The position numbers and the translations under genes are program-made. From RI-92 sp037384645 (GTDB lineage: Bacteria > Pseudomonadota > Gammaproteobacteria > UBA6429 > Thiohalophilaceae), in the NCBI GenBank assembly GCA_037384645.1, contig JARRNT010000013.1, positions 1-40,052 on the forward strand: a stretch of DNA of 40,052 bases, read 5' to 3'. Shown here piece after piece: positions 24,924-33,557 of this stretch; position 1 is the stretch's first letter, and each line of letters starts with the position of its first letter. Under the pieces are notes generated by a model. It did no database searches. It was not told the DNA's origin and saw nothing but the letters and a program-made list of their open reading frames with translations.

Positions 24924-25704
24924 ACCCCTGCACGTCGAAGTCACTGGTGAGGGCCGACCGATAGTCCTGTTACACGGCTGGGGGATGCATGCCGGGGTGT
25001 TTCAGGATTTGTCAGAACAGCTGGCGCCGCGCCACCGAATGCTGGCCGTAGATTTGCCCGGTCACGGTGAGAGTGAGGTGTTTGACCAGTTCAATGATCT
25101 TGCCAAACTCACTGCGCATATTATTGAGCAGCTATTACCACTGGTGCAGACAGGGTTTACCCTGCTGGGCTGGTCGCTGGGTGGATTGCTGGCACAGGCG
25201 ATGGCGATACGTTATCCACAGTACATTAATAAGCTGGTGTTGTTATGCAGCTCTCCGCTTTTTCAGCGACGCGATGACTGGCCGCATGCGGTTGAGGCCG
25301 ACGTCCTGAGAAGTTTTGCGGCTGAGCTGCAACGTGATTATCGAGGAACGCTTGCCCGCTTTCTGGCTTTGCAGTTTTTGGGTTCAGAAAACCAGAAGGA
25401 AACACTGCGCCGGGCGCGTACTCTGTTGTTCGCGCGGCCTCAGCCGGATCCCGCTACACTCGAGCAGGGTTTGCAGCTGCTTAACCACACTGACCTGCGG
25501 CAACAGCTCTCGCAGATCCAGTGCCCTGTACTTGTTCTGAATGCAGAACACGACACGCTGGTACCACCGGGGGCGGGCAGGTATCTGGCAGAACATGTCG
25601 CCAATGGTCGGGCGGTTATCATCAAGGGTGCAGGGCATGCCCCGTTTCTTTCTCACAGGCAGATACTGACAAATTTTCTGGAACGGTTTTTAGATGAATA
25701 TTGA
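24916..25704 (+). CDS. bioH: Pimeloyl-ACP methyl ester carboxylesterase
   Basis: The 262-residue alpha/beta hydrolase removes the methyl group from pimeloyl-ACP methyl ester, ending the BioC-BioH route. It has the oxyanion region LLHGWGM, nucleophile Ser87 in GWSLGG, and the late Asp (NAEHDTLVP) and His (GAGHAPFLSH). ATG 24916 is preferred over GTG 24892; it overlaps bioF by 8 bp. It overlaps bioC by 11 bp. Confidence 0.93.
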   Translation: MGEPLHVEVTGEGRPIVLLHGWGMHAGVFQDLSEQLAPRHRMLAVDLPGHGESEVFDQFNDLAKLTAHIIEQLLPLVQTGFTLLGWSLGGLLAQAMAIRYPQYINKLVLLCSSPLFQRRDDWPHAVEADVLRSFAAELQRDYRGTLARFLALQFLGSENQKETLRRARTLLFARPQPDPATLEQGLQLLNHTDLRQQLSQIQCPVLVLNAEHDTLVPPGAGRYLAEHVANGRAVIIKGAGHAPFLSHRQILTNFLERFLDEY

Positions 25705-26560
25705 AAAACAACAGGCCAGACGATCGTTCTCCCGTGCCGCACAGGAATATGACGCGGCTGCCGTATTGCAACGCGAAGTTGGCAACCGCCTTATCGAACG
25801 ACTTGGCTACATAAATTTTACCCCGCGAACGGTGCTAGATGTGGGTGCCGGTACCGGTTATTGTACAGCCCTGCTGCAAAAGCAGTACCCAAAGGCATAC
25901 GTCCTGGCGCTGGATATCGCCTATCCCATGCTGACCCATGCCCGCAGTAAATCATCATGGTGGACGCGTATGCGTCGCAAGACTGCTTATCTGTGTGCCG
26001 ATGCCGAAACGTTGCCGCTGGCAGATAACAGCGTGGACATGGTGTTTTCCAATCTGACTCTGCAATGGATTAATCAGCTTGAACACACTCTGGCCGAATT
26101 CGCGCGTGTGTTGAGGCCGGGCGGTATGTTGCTGTTTTCAACCTTCGGTCCGGACACGTTGTTTGAATTACGCGAGGCCTGGGCCAGGGCCGACAATTAT
26201 ACTCATACCAATGCCTTTATCGACCTGCATGTTATCGGTGACATGATGATGCATGCCCACCTGGCCGAGCCGGTGATGGATGCCGAGCGTTTTACTCTGA
26301 CCTATCCAGACGTTTACGCCCTGATGCGTGAGCTCAAGGCAATTGGTGCGCATAACGTGACGCAACAACGTGCCCGGGGACTGTCAGGTAAAAGCCGGTT
26401 CAGGACCATGGAACTTGAATACGAGCGTCACCGTCTGGGGGATGTGTTACCCGCGAGTTATGAGGTTGTGTATGGACATGCCTGGTCTGCGGCGGAAGCA
26501 CAACAGGCAATCAGCGTCAGCCTTGATGCGGTTGGTCATCCTCCAACAAAGGCAGGTTGA
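25694..26560 (+). CDS. bioC: Malonyl-ACP O-methyltransferase
   Basis: The 288-residue SAM-dependent enzyme methylates malonyl-ACP so that it can enter fatty-acid synthesis as a pimelate precursor. The SAM site is VLDVGAGTGYCTALL (about 43-57), with DMVFSNLTLQWI and VLRPGGMLLFSTFGPDTL as family blocks. It overlaps bioH by 11 bp, and bioD starts 3 bp after its stop, so bioFHCD is a tightly coupled unit. Confidence 0.94.
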   Translation: MNIEKQQARRSFSRAAQEYDAAAVLQREVGNRLIERLGYINFTPRTVLDVGAGTGYCTALLQKQYPKAYVLALDIAYPMLTHARSKSSWWTRMRRKTAYLCADAETLPLADNSVDMVFSNLTLQWINQLEHTLAEFARVLRPGGMLLFSTFGPDTLFELREAWARADNYTHTNAFIDLHVIGDMMMHAHLAEPVMDAERFTLTYPDVYALMRELKAIGAHNVTQQRARGLSGKSRFRTMELEYERHRLGDVLPASYEVVYGHAWSAAEAQQAISVSLDAVGHPPTKAG

Positions 26561-26563
26561 GAC

Positions 26564-27235
26564 ATGCATTCCCTGTTTGTTACCGGAACCGACACCGAAG
26601 TAGGAAAGACCGTTGTCAGTTGCGCGCTGATCCGGCAACTGGTGGCGGGCGGTCTACGCGTAGCTGCCATGAAACCGGTTGCCAGTGGTGCGCAACGGGT
26701 GGATGGCGAGTTACGCAATGATGATGCCTTGCAGCTGATGGCTGCCGCCAATGTTGAGTTACCGTACGCGCTGGTTAATCCATATTGTTTCGAACCCGCG
26801 ATCGCTCCGCACATTGCCGCGCAGCAGGCGGGTGTTGAGATGTCGTTGGATAAAATCGTCAGCGCGTATCAACAAATCGCACGCCTGGCAGATGTTGTGG
26901 TAGTAGAGGGTGCTGGTGGCTGGTTCGTTCCGCTCAACGCCAGCCAAACCTGGGCAGATGTTGCGGGTATATTAGAGTTGCCGGTGATGTTGGTCGTGGG
27001 AATGCGACTGGGTTGTCTTAATCACGCTATGTTGACGGCACACGCCGTGCAAACACGCGGGCTTCAGTTAACTGGCTGGATTGCCAACATCCTCGATCCC
27101 AGCATGCCTGAGTTAACGCATAACATCGATACGCTCAAGCGTTTTATTATGGCGCCACATTTGGGCGTGATGCCATTCCTGCGTGATGTCACGGCGAAAC
27201 AAGACGTAAATTTTAAAACCCCTTTTGTTGATTAA
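26564..27235 (+). CDS. bioD: Dethiobiotin synthetase
   Basis: The 223-residue enzyme closes the ureido ring of dethiobiotin using CO2 and ATP. It has the P-loop GTDTEVGKT (7-15), MKPVASGAQ, VEGAGGWFVPL and the GCLNHAMLTA block. It ends the biotin operon; bioA is absent from the window, so the aminotransferase step must be encoded elsewhere. No clear terminator follows within the first 100 bp. Confidence 0.95.
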   Translation: MHSLFVTGTDTEVGKTVVSCALIRQLVAGGLRVAAMKPVASGAQRVDGELRNDDALQLMAAANVELPYALVNPYCFEPAIAPHIAAQQAGVEMSLDKIVSAYQQIARLADVVVVEGAGGWFVPLNASQTWADVAGILELPVMLVVGMRLGCLNHAMLTAHAVQTRGLQLTGWIANILDPSMPELTHNIDTLKRFIMAPHLGVMPFLRDVTAKQDVNFKTPFVD

Positions 27236-27474
27236 GCTTTCTGCGGCCTGCACGGCCCGGCTAGTCGGCACACAAGTTGGATGGCGACTGACCTGTACCG
27301 ACTCAATGCACTAAAATCGATAGCAGATATCGCACAAATGCGTATGTTATCGGTTGTGATGGGCGTGGCATGGGCCTGGTTATAGCTAGTATGTGTGCAC
27401 GCGCCCTGCAAGGTAGGCGTACTGGCCGGCTGGTAAACACTTTCGATTGAATTGTCTGGGTAGAAAATAAAATC

Positions 27475-27502
27475 TTGATAGGTTAAAAGAAGTATTTATA
27501 AT
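27475..27502 (+). promoter_or_regulatory. Strong sigma-70 promoter upstream of cox region
   Basis: TTGATA (27475-27480), 16-bp spacer and consensus TATAAT (27497-27502). Start of transcription near 27509, 437 bp before the coxB ATG. Confidence 0.6.
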
Positions 27503-27508
27503 ACTACA

Positions 27509-27738
27509 TTATGTGCTATGGTGACTTGGCATAAGATGATGAAGGTTCAGCCGGTAAGTGTGCGGACAAATCTATTGTCAGTTTGCCACTTGGCAAGAAG
27601 TCACAAAGATTGTATGTTTTATTGCCGTAGGGAAGAAGTGTAGGTGTAGCAGTATATAAGTCTATTCTGATTTAATTATTTAGAATATTAGACTGAATTA
27701 ATATATCTAGAGGTTATGTACCCATTTCTAGATTTTTT
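27509..27738 (+). ncRNA. Candidate small RNA or long coxB leader
   Basis: This approximate span runs from the predicted start of the 27475-27502 promoter to a T-run. It can fold: GTGACTT (27521-27527) pairs with AAGTCAC (27598-27604) around a TTGCCA/TGGCAA hairpin (27583-27596); AGTCTATTCT (27659-27668) pairs with 27682-27694 with a 3-nt bulge; and ATCTAGA/TCTAGAT (27705-27733) is followed by five Ts. No open frame with a ribosome-binding site is evident. No known RNA family is recognised. Confidence 0.35.
27705..27738 (+). terminator. Weak intrinsic terminator-like hairpin
   Basis: A 7-bp AT-rich stem ATCTAGA/TCTAGAT, extended by GGT/ACC inside the loop, is followed by TTTTT. The low GC content makes it a weak terminator. 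Confidence 0.35.
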
Positions 27739-27892
27739 ATTGCAGCTCACAGAACCATGCTTTAGCATGCCGCCCACACATCATTGCCTGCTCATGTAGC
27801 GTTGTAAGGGCTGGAAGAATGGCAATCGAATTAGAACCTAGCAAACATTCTCTGGCAGTACTGACCACAGAGTCAGGAGTATGTTGCAATAA

Positions 27893-27920
27893 TTGTGAAA
27901 AAAATTTTCTTCATTATTAA
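27893..27920 (+). promoter_or_regulatory. Possible coxB promoter
   Basis: TTGTGA (27893-27898), 16-bp spacer and TATTAA (27915-27920). Transcription would begin about 20 bp before the coxB ATG, with a GAGG-type ribosome-binding site between. Confidence 0.4.
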
Positions 27921-27945
27921 AAATCCTAACCAATGAGGTAGAGGT

Positions 27946-29115
27946 ATGTCAGCAAGTAAAACAATGAGAAGCTTAATCGGCTTGCTGGGCACCGTTTTGA
28001 CATTTGCACCAACGGTTGCCATGGCCGATTACGGGCTCAACATGCATAAAGGCGTGACCAAGATCAGCCATGAGATTTACGACCTGCATATGTTAGTGCT
28101 CTGGATCGTTACGATCGTTGGCATCCTGGTCTTTGGCGTTATGATTTACTCCATTATCAATCACCGTAAATCAAAAGGGGTGACGCCAGCGACTTTTCAC
28201 GAAAGCACTACAGTTGAAGTCATCTGGACAGTGATACCATTCGTGATTCTGGTCGCTATCGCCGTACCAGCTACCAAGACACTTTTGCAGATGTCTGACA
28301 TGAGCCACCCCGATCTCAACATTAAGGTGACCGGCTGGCAATGGAAGTGGGAGTACGACTACCTCGATAATGGTGTACATTTCTTCTCAAATCTGGCGAA
28401 GTCTTCGCTGGATGCTGGCGCGGAGCAGGTTGGCGACGCCAAAGATGTCGACAACCCGGCCATTCATTACCTGCGTAATGTCGACCACCCTCTGGTGGTA
28501 CCAGTACATAAGAAAGTACGGTTACTGATTACCGGTGCAGACGTGATTCACTCCTGGTGGGTGCCTGACCTGGGCGTCAAGCATGACGCAATTCCAGGGC
28601 ATATCAACGAGAGCTGGTTCCGCGCTGATAAGGTCGGTATTTACCGTGGGCAATGCGCTGAACTTTGTGGCAAGGGCCACGGCTTTATGCCCATTGTGGT
28701 CAAGGTTGTTTCCGAGAGCGATTACAAGAGCTGGGTAGCGCAACAGAAAAAAGCGGAAGCGGCCGCATCTGCCGACGTGAACAAGACCTTTACCAAGGCC
28801 GAACTGATGGCAAAAGGTAAGAAAGTCTATGACACCATTTGCGCGGCCTGTCACCAGGTGAATGGTAAGGGTCTGCCCGGTGTGTTCCCTGCGCTGGCTG
28901 GTAGCAAAACGGTTAAGGGTCCAAAAGAAGAACATATCCACACCGTGGTTGATGGCCGTCCGGGTACCGCGATGCAGGCGTTTGGCAAACAGTTGAATCC
29001 TGTTGATATCGCATCGGTCATTACCTACGAGCGAAATTCATTCGGTAATAACGACGGTGATATTGTTCAGCCGTCAGATGTTGTTGCTTTCGAAAAAAAT
29101 CAGAAATCCAAGTAA
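27946..29115 (+). CDS. coxB: Cytochrome c oxidase subunit II with fused cytochrome c domain
   Basis: The 389-residue subunit accepts electrons from cytochrome c. It has a signal peptide (cleavage near AMA-DYG, residue 27), two membrane helices (about 45-70 and 90-110), the aromatic patch GWQWKWEYDY, the CuA site GQCAELCGKGHGFM, and a C-terminal class I cytochrome c domain with CAACH and an axial Met candidate in GTAMQAFG. The fusion marks a caa3-type oxidase. The ATG follows GAGGTAGAGGT. It leads the cox operon. Confidence 0.97.
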   Translation: MSASKTMRSLIGLLGTVLTFAPTVAMADYGLNMHKGVTKISHEIYDLHMLVLWIVTIVGILVFGVMIYSIINHRKSKGVTPATFHESTTVEVIWTVIPFVILVAIAVPATKTLLQMSDMSHPDLNIKVTGWQWKWEYDYLDNGVHFFSNLAKSSLDAGAEQVGDAKDVDNPAIHYLRNVDHPLVVPVHKKVRLLITGADVIHSWWVPDLGVKHDAIPGHINESWFRADKVGIYRGQCAELCGKGHGFMPIVVKVVSESDYKSWVAQQKKAEAAASADVNKTFTKAELMAKGKKVYDTICAACHQVNGKGLPGVFPALAGSKTVKGPKEEHIHTVVDGRPGTAMQAFGKQLNPVDIASVITYERNSFGNNDGDIVQPSDVVAFEKNQKSK

Positions 29116-29139
29116 TCTGGGCGAACGGAGGTTATTCCA

Positions 29140-30702
29140 ATGAGCGATCATCATCACCCGACCGGTATCAAGCGGTGGTTATTTACAACCAATCACAAGG
29201 ACATCGGTACCTTATATCTCTGGTTCTCCTTCATCATGCTGCTCATGGGCGGTTCCATGGCCATGGTGATACGTGCGGAACTGTATGAACCCGGATTGCA
29301 ATTCGTTAATCCGAATTTCTTCAACATGATGACTACCCTGCACGGACTGATCATGGTGTTCGGCGCCATCATGCCGGCGACGGTAGGTCTGGCCAACTGG
29401 TGTATCCCCATGATGATCGGTGCACCGGACATGGCTTTACCACGCATGAATAACTGGAGCTTCTGGATTCTGCCATTTGCGGCGTTCATGCTGGTTTCAC
29501 CCATGTTCATGGGCGGACACTTCATGGCAGGTCAGGGTCCGAACTTCGGTTGGACCTTCTATGAGCCCCTGTCGGGCCAGTATGGCAAGTTGGCGTTCTT
29601 CATCTTCGCCATCCACCTGCTGGGTATTTCCTCTATCATGGGATCCATCAACATCATCGCCACCATCCTGAATATGCGCGCGCCGGGCATGACCCTGATG
29701 AAAATGCCCATGTTCGTCTGGACCTGGCTGATCACCGCCTTCCTGCTGATCGCGGTAATGCCGGTACTGGCAGGTGCGGTGACCATGATGCTGACCGACA
29801 AGTACTTCGGTACCTCGTTCTTTAACGCTGCCGGCGGTGGTGATCCGGTCTTGTTCCAGCACGTGTTCTGGTTCTTCGGTCACCCCGAGGTGTACATCAT
29901 GATTCTGCCGGCCTTCGGCATTGTCTCGCAGATCATCCCGACTTTTTCACGGAAAAAGTTGTTTGGTTATGCCTCAATGGTGTACGCCACCGCCGCAATT
30001 GCATTTCTGTCGTTTATCGTATGGGCGCACCACATGTTTGTGGTCGGTATGCCAGTTGCCGGTGAGTTGTACTTTATGTATGCCACGGTCATGATTTCTG
30101 TACCGACCGCGGTGAAGGTTTTCAACTGGACCGCCACCATGTGGCGTGGTGCCATGACCTTTGAAGTCCCGATGCTGTGGGCAGTGGCCTTCGTGTTCCT
30201 GTTCACCATTGGTGGTTTTACCGGCCTGATGCTGGGTGTGGCACCGGCTGACTTCCAGTACACCGATACTTATTTCGTGGTGGCTCACTTCCACTATGTA
30301 CTGGTAACCGGTGCACTGTTTGCCATTATCGGCGGTGTGTACTACTGGCTGCCGAAATGGACCGGTCACATGTACAACGAAACCCTGTCCAAGACCCATT
30401 TCTGGTTGTCGGTTATTTCCGTGAACGTGTTGTTCTTCCCGCAACACTTCCTGGGGCTGGAGGGTATGCCGCGGCGTATCCCCGACTATTCACCGATGTT
30501 TGCTGACTGGAACCGTATTTCGTCGCTGGGCGCATTCGTATTTGGCGCCAGTCAGCTGCTGTTCCTGTATATCGTCATCAAGACCATTCGTGGCGGTGAG
30601 AAGGCAAGTAGTCAGGTCTGGGAAGGGGCAGAAGGTCTGGAGTGGACGGTACCGTCACCGGCGCCTTACCACACATTCGAGACTGCACCTGAAGTTAAGT
30701 AA
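29140..30702 (+). CDS. coxA: Cytochrome c oxidase subunit I
   Basis: The 520-residue catalytic subunit has twelve membrane helices and binds low-spin heme, high-spin heme and CuB. Key motifs are HGLIMVFGAIMP, the FGHPEVYIMILPAFG block with the CuB His, A1-type Glu and crosslinked Tyr, WAHHMF for the other CuB His pair, and the VAHFHYVL heme ligands. The Glu in HPEVY places it in the A1 proton-channel class. An ACGGAGG ribosome-binding site precedes the ATG, 24 bp after coxB. Confidence 0.98.
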   Translation: MSDHHHPTGIKRWLFTTNHKDIGTLYLWFSFIMLLMGGSMAMVIRAELYEPGLQFVNPNFFNMMTTLHGLIMVFGAIMPATVGLANWCIPMMIGAPDMALPRMNNWSFWILPFAAFMLVSPMFMGGHFMAGQGPNFGWTFYEPLSGQYGKLAFFIFAIHLLGISSIMGSINIIATILNMRAPGMTLMKMPMFVWTWLITAFLLIAVMPVLAGAVTMMLTDKYFGTSFFNAAGGGDPVLFQHVFWFFGHPEVYIMILPAFGIVSQIIPTFSRKKLFGYASMVYATAAIAFLSFIVWAHHMFVVGMPVAGELYFMYATVMISVPTAVKVFNWTATMWRGAMTFEVPMLWAVAFVFLFTIGGFTGLMLGVAPADFQYTDTYFVVAHFHYVLVTGALFAIIGGVYYWLPKWTGHMYNETLSKTHFWLSVISVNVLFFPQHFLGLEGMPRRIPDYSPMFADWNRISSLGAFVFGASQLLFLYIVIKTIRGGEKASSQVWEGAEGLEWTVPSPAPYHTFETAPEVK

Positions 30703-30711
30703 TCTGGTAAT

Positions 30712-30740
30712 GGTTCGCCAGTGTGACACACTGGCGAACC
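30712..30740 (+). repeat. Perfect 14-bp inverted repeat after coxA
   Basis: A 29-nt palindrome with one central base (arms starting GGTTCGCCAGTGTG) lies 9 bp after the coxA stop. No T-run follows, so it is not a typical intrinsic terminator; it may shield the coxA 3' end or reduce expression of the assembly genes. Confidence 0.8.
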
Positions 30741-30760
30741 ACGAGTAGTAGTTGATTTGT

Positions 30761-30883
30761 ATGATGAAAGAAGAACCGGACGCTAAGACCAAACGTGGTA
30801 TCAGGTTGACCGCAATCATCGTTGGTGTAATCGCGTTCATATTTTACGCGCTGTTTGTGTACCTGCACTTGCAGCACAAATGA
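30761..30883 (+). CDS. Cytochrome oxidase small assembly-type membrane protein
   Basis: A 40-residue product, MMKEEPDAKTKRGIRL then one membrane helix (about 15-36) and LHLQHK. Size, one-helix layout and position between coxA and ctaG match the small assembly proteins annotated in similar cox operons. Its TGA overlaps the ctaG ATG (ATGA), indicating translational coupling. Function is not established; a chaperone role for subunit I is inferred from context. Confidence 0.75.
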   Translation: MMKEEPDAKTKRGIRLTAIIVGVIAFIFYALFVYLHLQHK

Positions 30884-31515
30884 GTAACACGAAAGCCAGG
30901 AACCGCAAAGTGCTGGTGGTTCTGCTGGTGATAGTTGCAGGGATGTTCGGCTTTGGTTTTGTGCTGATACCGATCTACCGCTTGATGGCGAATATTTACG
31001 GCTTTGGCGGGCAGATGCAGGCAGATGAATCCGATCGAGCAGATGCACGTAAGCAGCTTGAGGAGGTAATAAAGGCCGGCGTGGACAAGAGTAGGAAGGT
31101 GACCGTGCAGTTTATGGTTACCGGGAATAACACGCTTGACCTGGAGTTTCGCCCGCTGATTAATCAGGTAAACCTGAATCCGGGCACGGTCAAAGAGGTT
31201 AAATATTTTGTCAAAAACCTTTCTGATCGAAAGCTGGTCTTAAAGGCACTTCCGACGGTTTCGCCGGATGCCGCGACCAAATATGTTGTGCGATATGAGT
31301 GCCCGTGCTTTTACAGGCAGGTACTCAAGCCGGGAGAGTCGAGGTCTATGACGTTTAAGCTGGCAATTAATCAGGCAATACCGCGATACCTGCAGGTGTT
31401 GACACTGAGTTTCCGCTTAATCGAGAAAAAGGATACGGCCGTGATTGATACGGATAAATTAGAAAAGCAGGCAAGGCGTACGCGCGATGCCGCACAATCA
31501 ACAGCATTACTATAA
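30880..31515 (+). CDS. ctaG: Cytochrome c oxidase assembly protein CtaG/Cox11
   Basis: The 211-residue protein delivers copper to CuB of subunit I. One N-terminal membrane helix (about 11-30) is followed by a periplasmic beta domain with VQFMVTGNNTLDLEFRP. The copper-binding motif reads CPCF (Cys141, Cys143) in place of the usual CFCF; both Cys residues are kept. It is followed by LKPGESRSM. The 47-73 linker is charged and somewhat longer than usual. It overlaps the small upstream gene by 4 bp and ends 19 bp before coxC. Confidence 0.92.
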   Translation: MSNTKARNRKVLVVLLVIVAGMFGFGFVLIPIYRLMANIYGFGGQMQADESDRADARKQLEEVIKAGVDKSRKVTVQFMVTGNNTLDLEFRPLINQVNLNPGTVKEVKYFVKNLSDRKLVLKALPTVSPDAATKYVVRYECPCFYRQVLKPGESRSMTFKLAINQAIPRYLQVLTLSFRLIEKKDTAVIDTDKLEKQARRTRDAAQSTALL

Positions 31516-31534
31516 ATCGAAGAGAGGGGTAAAC

Positions 31535-32410
31535 ATGTCTGAAAAGAAATACTATTTGCCCGAACCAAGTTATTGGCCGCTGGTCGGTTCAATTGGCTTG
31601 TTCACTACAGTATTCGGGTTTGCACATGCGCTGGAGTTTCATCGAGACAATCTAGGCGGTCATTTGACCATGTTGTACATCGGTCTCGCTATTCTTGCGT
31701 TCATGATGTTCGGCTGGTTTGGGACTGTTATTCGTGAAAGCGAGGGGGGGAAATATAACGCCCAGGTCGACACCACCTTCCGCATGGCCATGATGTGGTT
31801 TATTTTCTCCGAAGTCATGTTCTTTGCCGCTTTCTTTGGTGCGTTGTTTTATGCCCGCCAGTTGTCTGTACCCTGGCTTGGTGGTGCCGACCCGGTGACC
31901 CACCAATACCTGTGGGACAAATTCAGCGCCAACTGGCCTTTGCTTCACAACCCGGATCCGAGTAAGTTTGCGAGTCCTAAGGGTGTCATCGAGCCGTTCG
32001 GGATTCCCCTGCTGAATACGATTATCCTGTTGAGTTCGAGTGTGACGGTGACCATTGCGCACCACGCACTTAAGGCCAACAAGCGAGGTGCGCTGACGTT
32101 CTGGTTGTTAATTACCGTTATCCTTGGTTTCACATTCCTGGGATTCCAGGCACATGAATATTATGAAGCCTATACTGAACTGAATCTCAAATTGGACAGC
32201 GGTATTTACGGCACGACCTTTTTTATGCTGACCGGTTTCCACGGTTTGCACGTGACAATTGGTGCGACCATGCTGACGATCATGCTGTTGCGTGTCCTCA
32301 AAGGTCACTTCAAGCCCGATCACCATTTTGCCTTTGAGGCGGCGTCCTGGTACTGGCACTTTGTGGATGTTGTCTGGTTGGGGCTGTTTATCTTTGTATA
32401 CTGGCTGTAA
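31535..32410 (+). CDS. coxC: Cytochrome c oxidase subunit III
   Basis: The 291-residue subunit has seven membrane helices and stabilises subunit I. Typical blocks are YYLPEPSYWPL near the start, WFIFSEVMFFAAFFGALFYAR (in part), FGIPLLNTIILLSSSVTVTIAHHA and FHGLHVTIGA with a final AASWYWHFVDVVWLGLFI. ATG 31535 has GAGAGGGG upstream; the open frame from 31487 is not needed. A strong terminator follows. Confidence 0.96.
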   Translation: MSEKKYYLPEPSYWPLVGSIGLFTTVFGFAHALEFHRDNLGGHLTMLYIGLAILAFMMFGWFGTVIRESEGGKYNAQVDTTFRMAMMWFIFSEVMFFAAFFGALFYARQLSVPWLGGADPVTHQYLWDKFSANWPLLHNPDPSKFASPKGVIEPFGIPLLNTIILLSSSVTVTIAHHALKANKRGALTFWLLITVILGFTFLGFQAHEYYEAYTELNLKLDSGIYGTTFFMLTGFHGLHVTIGATMLTIMLLRVLKGHFKPDHHFAFEAASWYWHFVDVVWLGLFIFVYWL

Positions 32411-32437
32411 AAAATTAACAACGCCAGGGAGCTTGGG

Positions 32438-32465
32438 GGCGCCAACCTTTGGTTGGCGCCTTTTT
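32438..32465 (+). terminator. Intrinsic terminator of the cox operon
   Basis: A perfect 10-bp stem GGCGCCAACC/GGTTGGCGCC with a TTT loop is followed by TTTTT, 28 bp after the coxC stop. It should stop most transcripts before the SURF1 region. Confidence 0.92.
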
Positions 32466-32524
32466 ATTATCCGGCTTATAGCAAGATGCAGGGCAGGTAT
32501 GGCCGGGAACTGGATAAACGGCTG

Positions 32525-32764
32525 TTATTTGGATTTATGAGCTGAAGATTTCAAGGTGTAATTAAATGGCGAATGGTTCGGATGGATCAGACCTGCCTTG
32601 TAGCTGATTACCAGGATGATAATCAGCAGGAGCGAGAGGGCGACACGCATGGTGAGCAGGCGCACGGTGCGATTAGTGCGGCCCCGGTCCTTGAGTAGGG
32701 TGTACAATGCAAGAAACAGGCTGCTAACGACGAGAAACAGCAGAACCAGTATGACGATTTTCAT
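32525..32764 (-). CDS. Twin transmembrane protein, DUF2909 family
   Basis: From ATG 32764 the 79-residue product has two membrane helices (about 2-20 and 36-57) with a basic KDRGRTNRTVRLLTMRV loop between them, the DUF2909 pattern. A GGAG ribosome-binding site lies 8 bp upstream. It sits opposite to SURF1 between coxC and the assembly genes, the same place as in Pseudomonas cox loci. Function unknown, probably oxidase assembly. Confidence 0.85.
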   Translation of the reverse strand: MKIVILVLLFLVVSSLFLALYTLLKDRGRTNRTVRLLTMRVALSLLLIIILVISYKAGLIHPNHSPFNYTLKSSAHKSK

Positions 32765-32813
32765 ATTTGACTCCGGATTGTACGATTTATCAGTATAAAC
32801 AATATACAAGCTC

Positions 32814-33557
32814 ATGCGTATCGGAAATTACCAGTTCAGGCCGCGACTCATTCCAACGATTATGGTCCTGATTTTATTACCCATACTGTTACGTCTGGGT
32901 TTCTGGCAGATATCACGCGCAAATGAAAAGCGGGCGATCATCGCGGAAGAGCATGCAAAAATGGCATTACCACCCAGGCTAATAGACAGGCCGTTGGCGG
33001 ATGCGCAGGGATTGCGATTTCACCGCTTGCAGATTGATGGTAAATTTTTTGATAAATATCAGATTTTTATCGATAACAAAATCCATCAGGACCGGGTGGG
33101 ATATGATGTCGTCACACCAATGCAAATCGGTAGTTCGAATCAATATGTACTGGTCAATCGTGGCTGGGTGCCCATGGGCAGGACCAGGGCTGATTTACCC
33201 GTAATCAAGACGCCAAAAACTGATATTTCCATTGTCGGCATCGCCAAGTATCACACCAAGGACGTTGTCTCGTTTGGCGACGGCAATCGCAGTAACAAGG
33301 GCTGGCCAGCAGTGGTACGCTGGGTGGATATCAAGGCGATAGCTAAGGAGACAAAACTGGATTTAGTGCCATTCATGCTGTTGCTTGACCCGAAATCGCC
33401 TTATGGTTATGTAAGACACTGGAAATTTATCAATATGCCACCGGCCAAGCATATGAGTTACGCAGTGCAATGGTTTGCCATGGCGGCGGCACTGGTAATT
33501 ATCTATCTGGTCGTTAATTTAAAACATATGAGTAAAACAGAGAAAGATGATGATTGA
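32814..33557 (+). CDS. SURF1 family oxidase assembly protein
   Basis: The 247-residue product has a membrane helix at each end (about 12-30 and 218-238) flanking a periplasmic domain, with the SURF1 motifs LGFWQISRANEK, FDKYQIFIDNKIH and VLVNRGWVP. SURF1 helps insert heme a into subunit I. It overlaps the next gene by 11 bp. The promoter must lie in the 49 bp shared with the divergent twin-helix gene. Confidence 0.93.
   Translation: MRIGNYQFRPRLIPTIMVLILLPILLRLGFWQISRANEKRAIIAEEHAKMALPPRLIDRPLADAQGLRFHRLQIDGKFFDKYQIFIDNKIHQDRVGYDVVTPMQIGSSNQYVLVNRGWVPMGRTRADLPVIKTPKTDISIVGIAKYHTKDVVSFGDGNRSNKGWPAVVRWVDIKAIAKETKLDLVPFMLLLDPKSPYGYVRHWKFINMPPAKHMSYAVQWFAMAAALVIIYLVVNLKHMSKTEKDDD

Larger units (their letters stand above)
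27236..27945. other. Long AT-rich intergenic region before the cox operon
   Basis: No coding region is supported in these 710 bp. The first 235 bp contain only short inverted repeats and no family I recognise. From 27475 there is a promoter, structured sequence and a terminator-like hairpin at 27705-27738, described separately, then a CATGC/GCATG hairpin (27756-27769) and the probable coxB promoter. No tRNA is seen. Confidence 0.6.
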
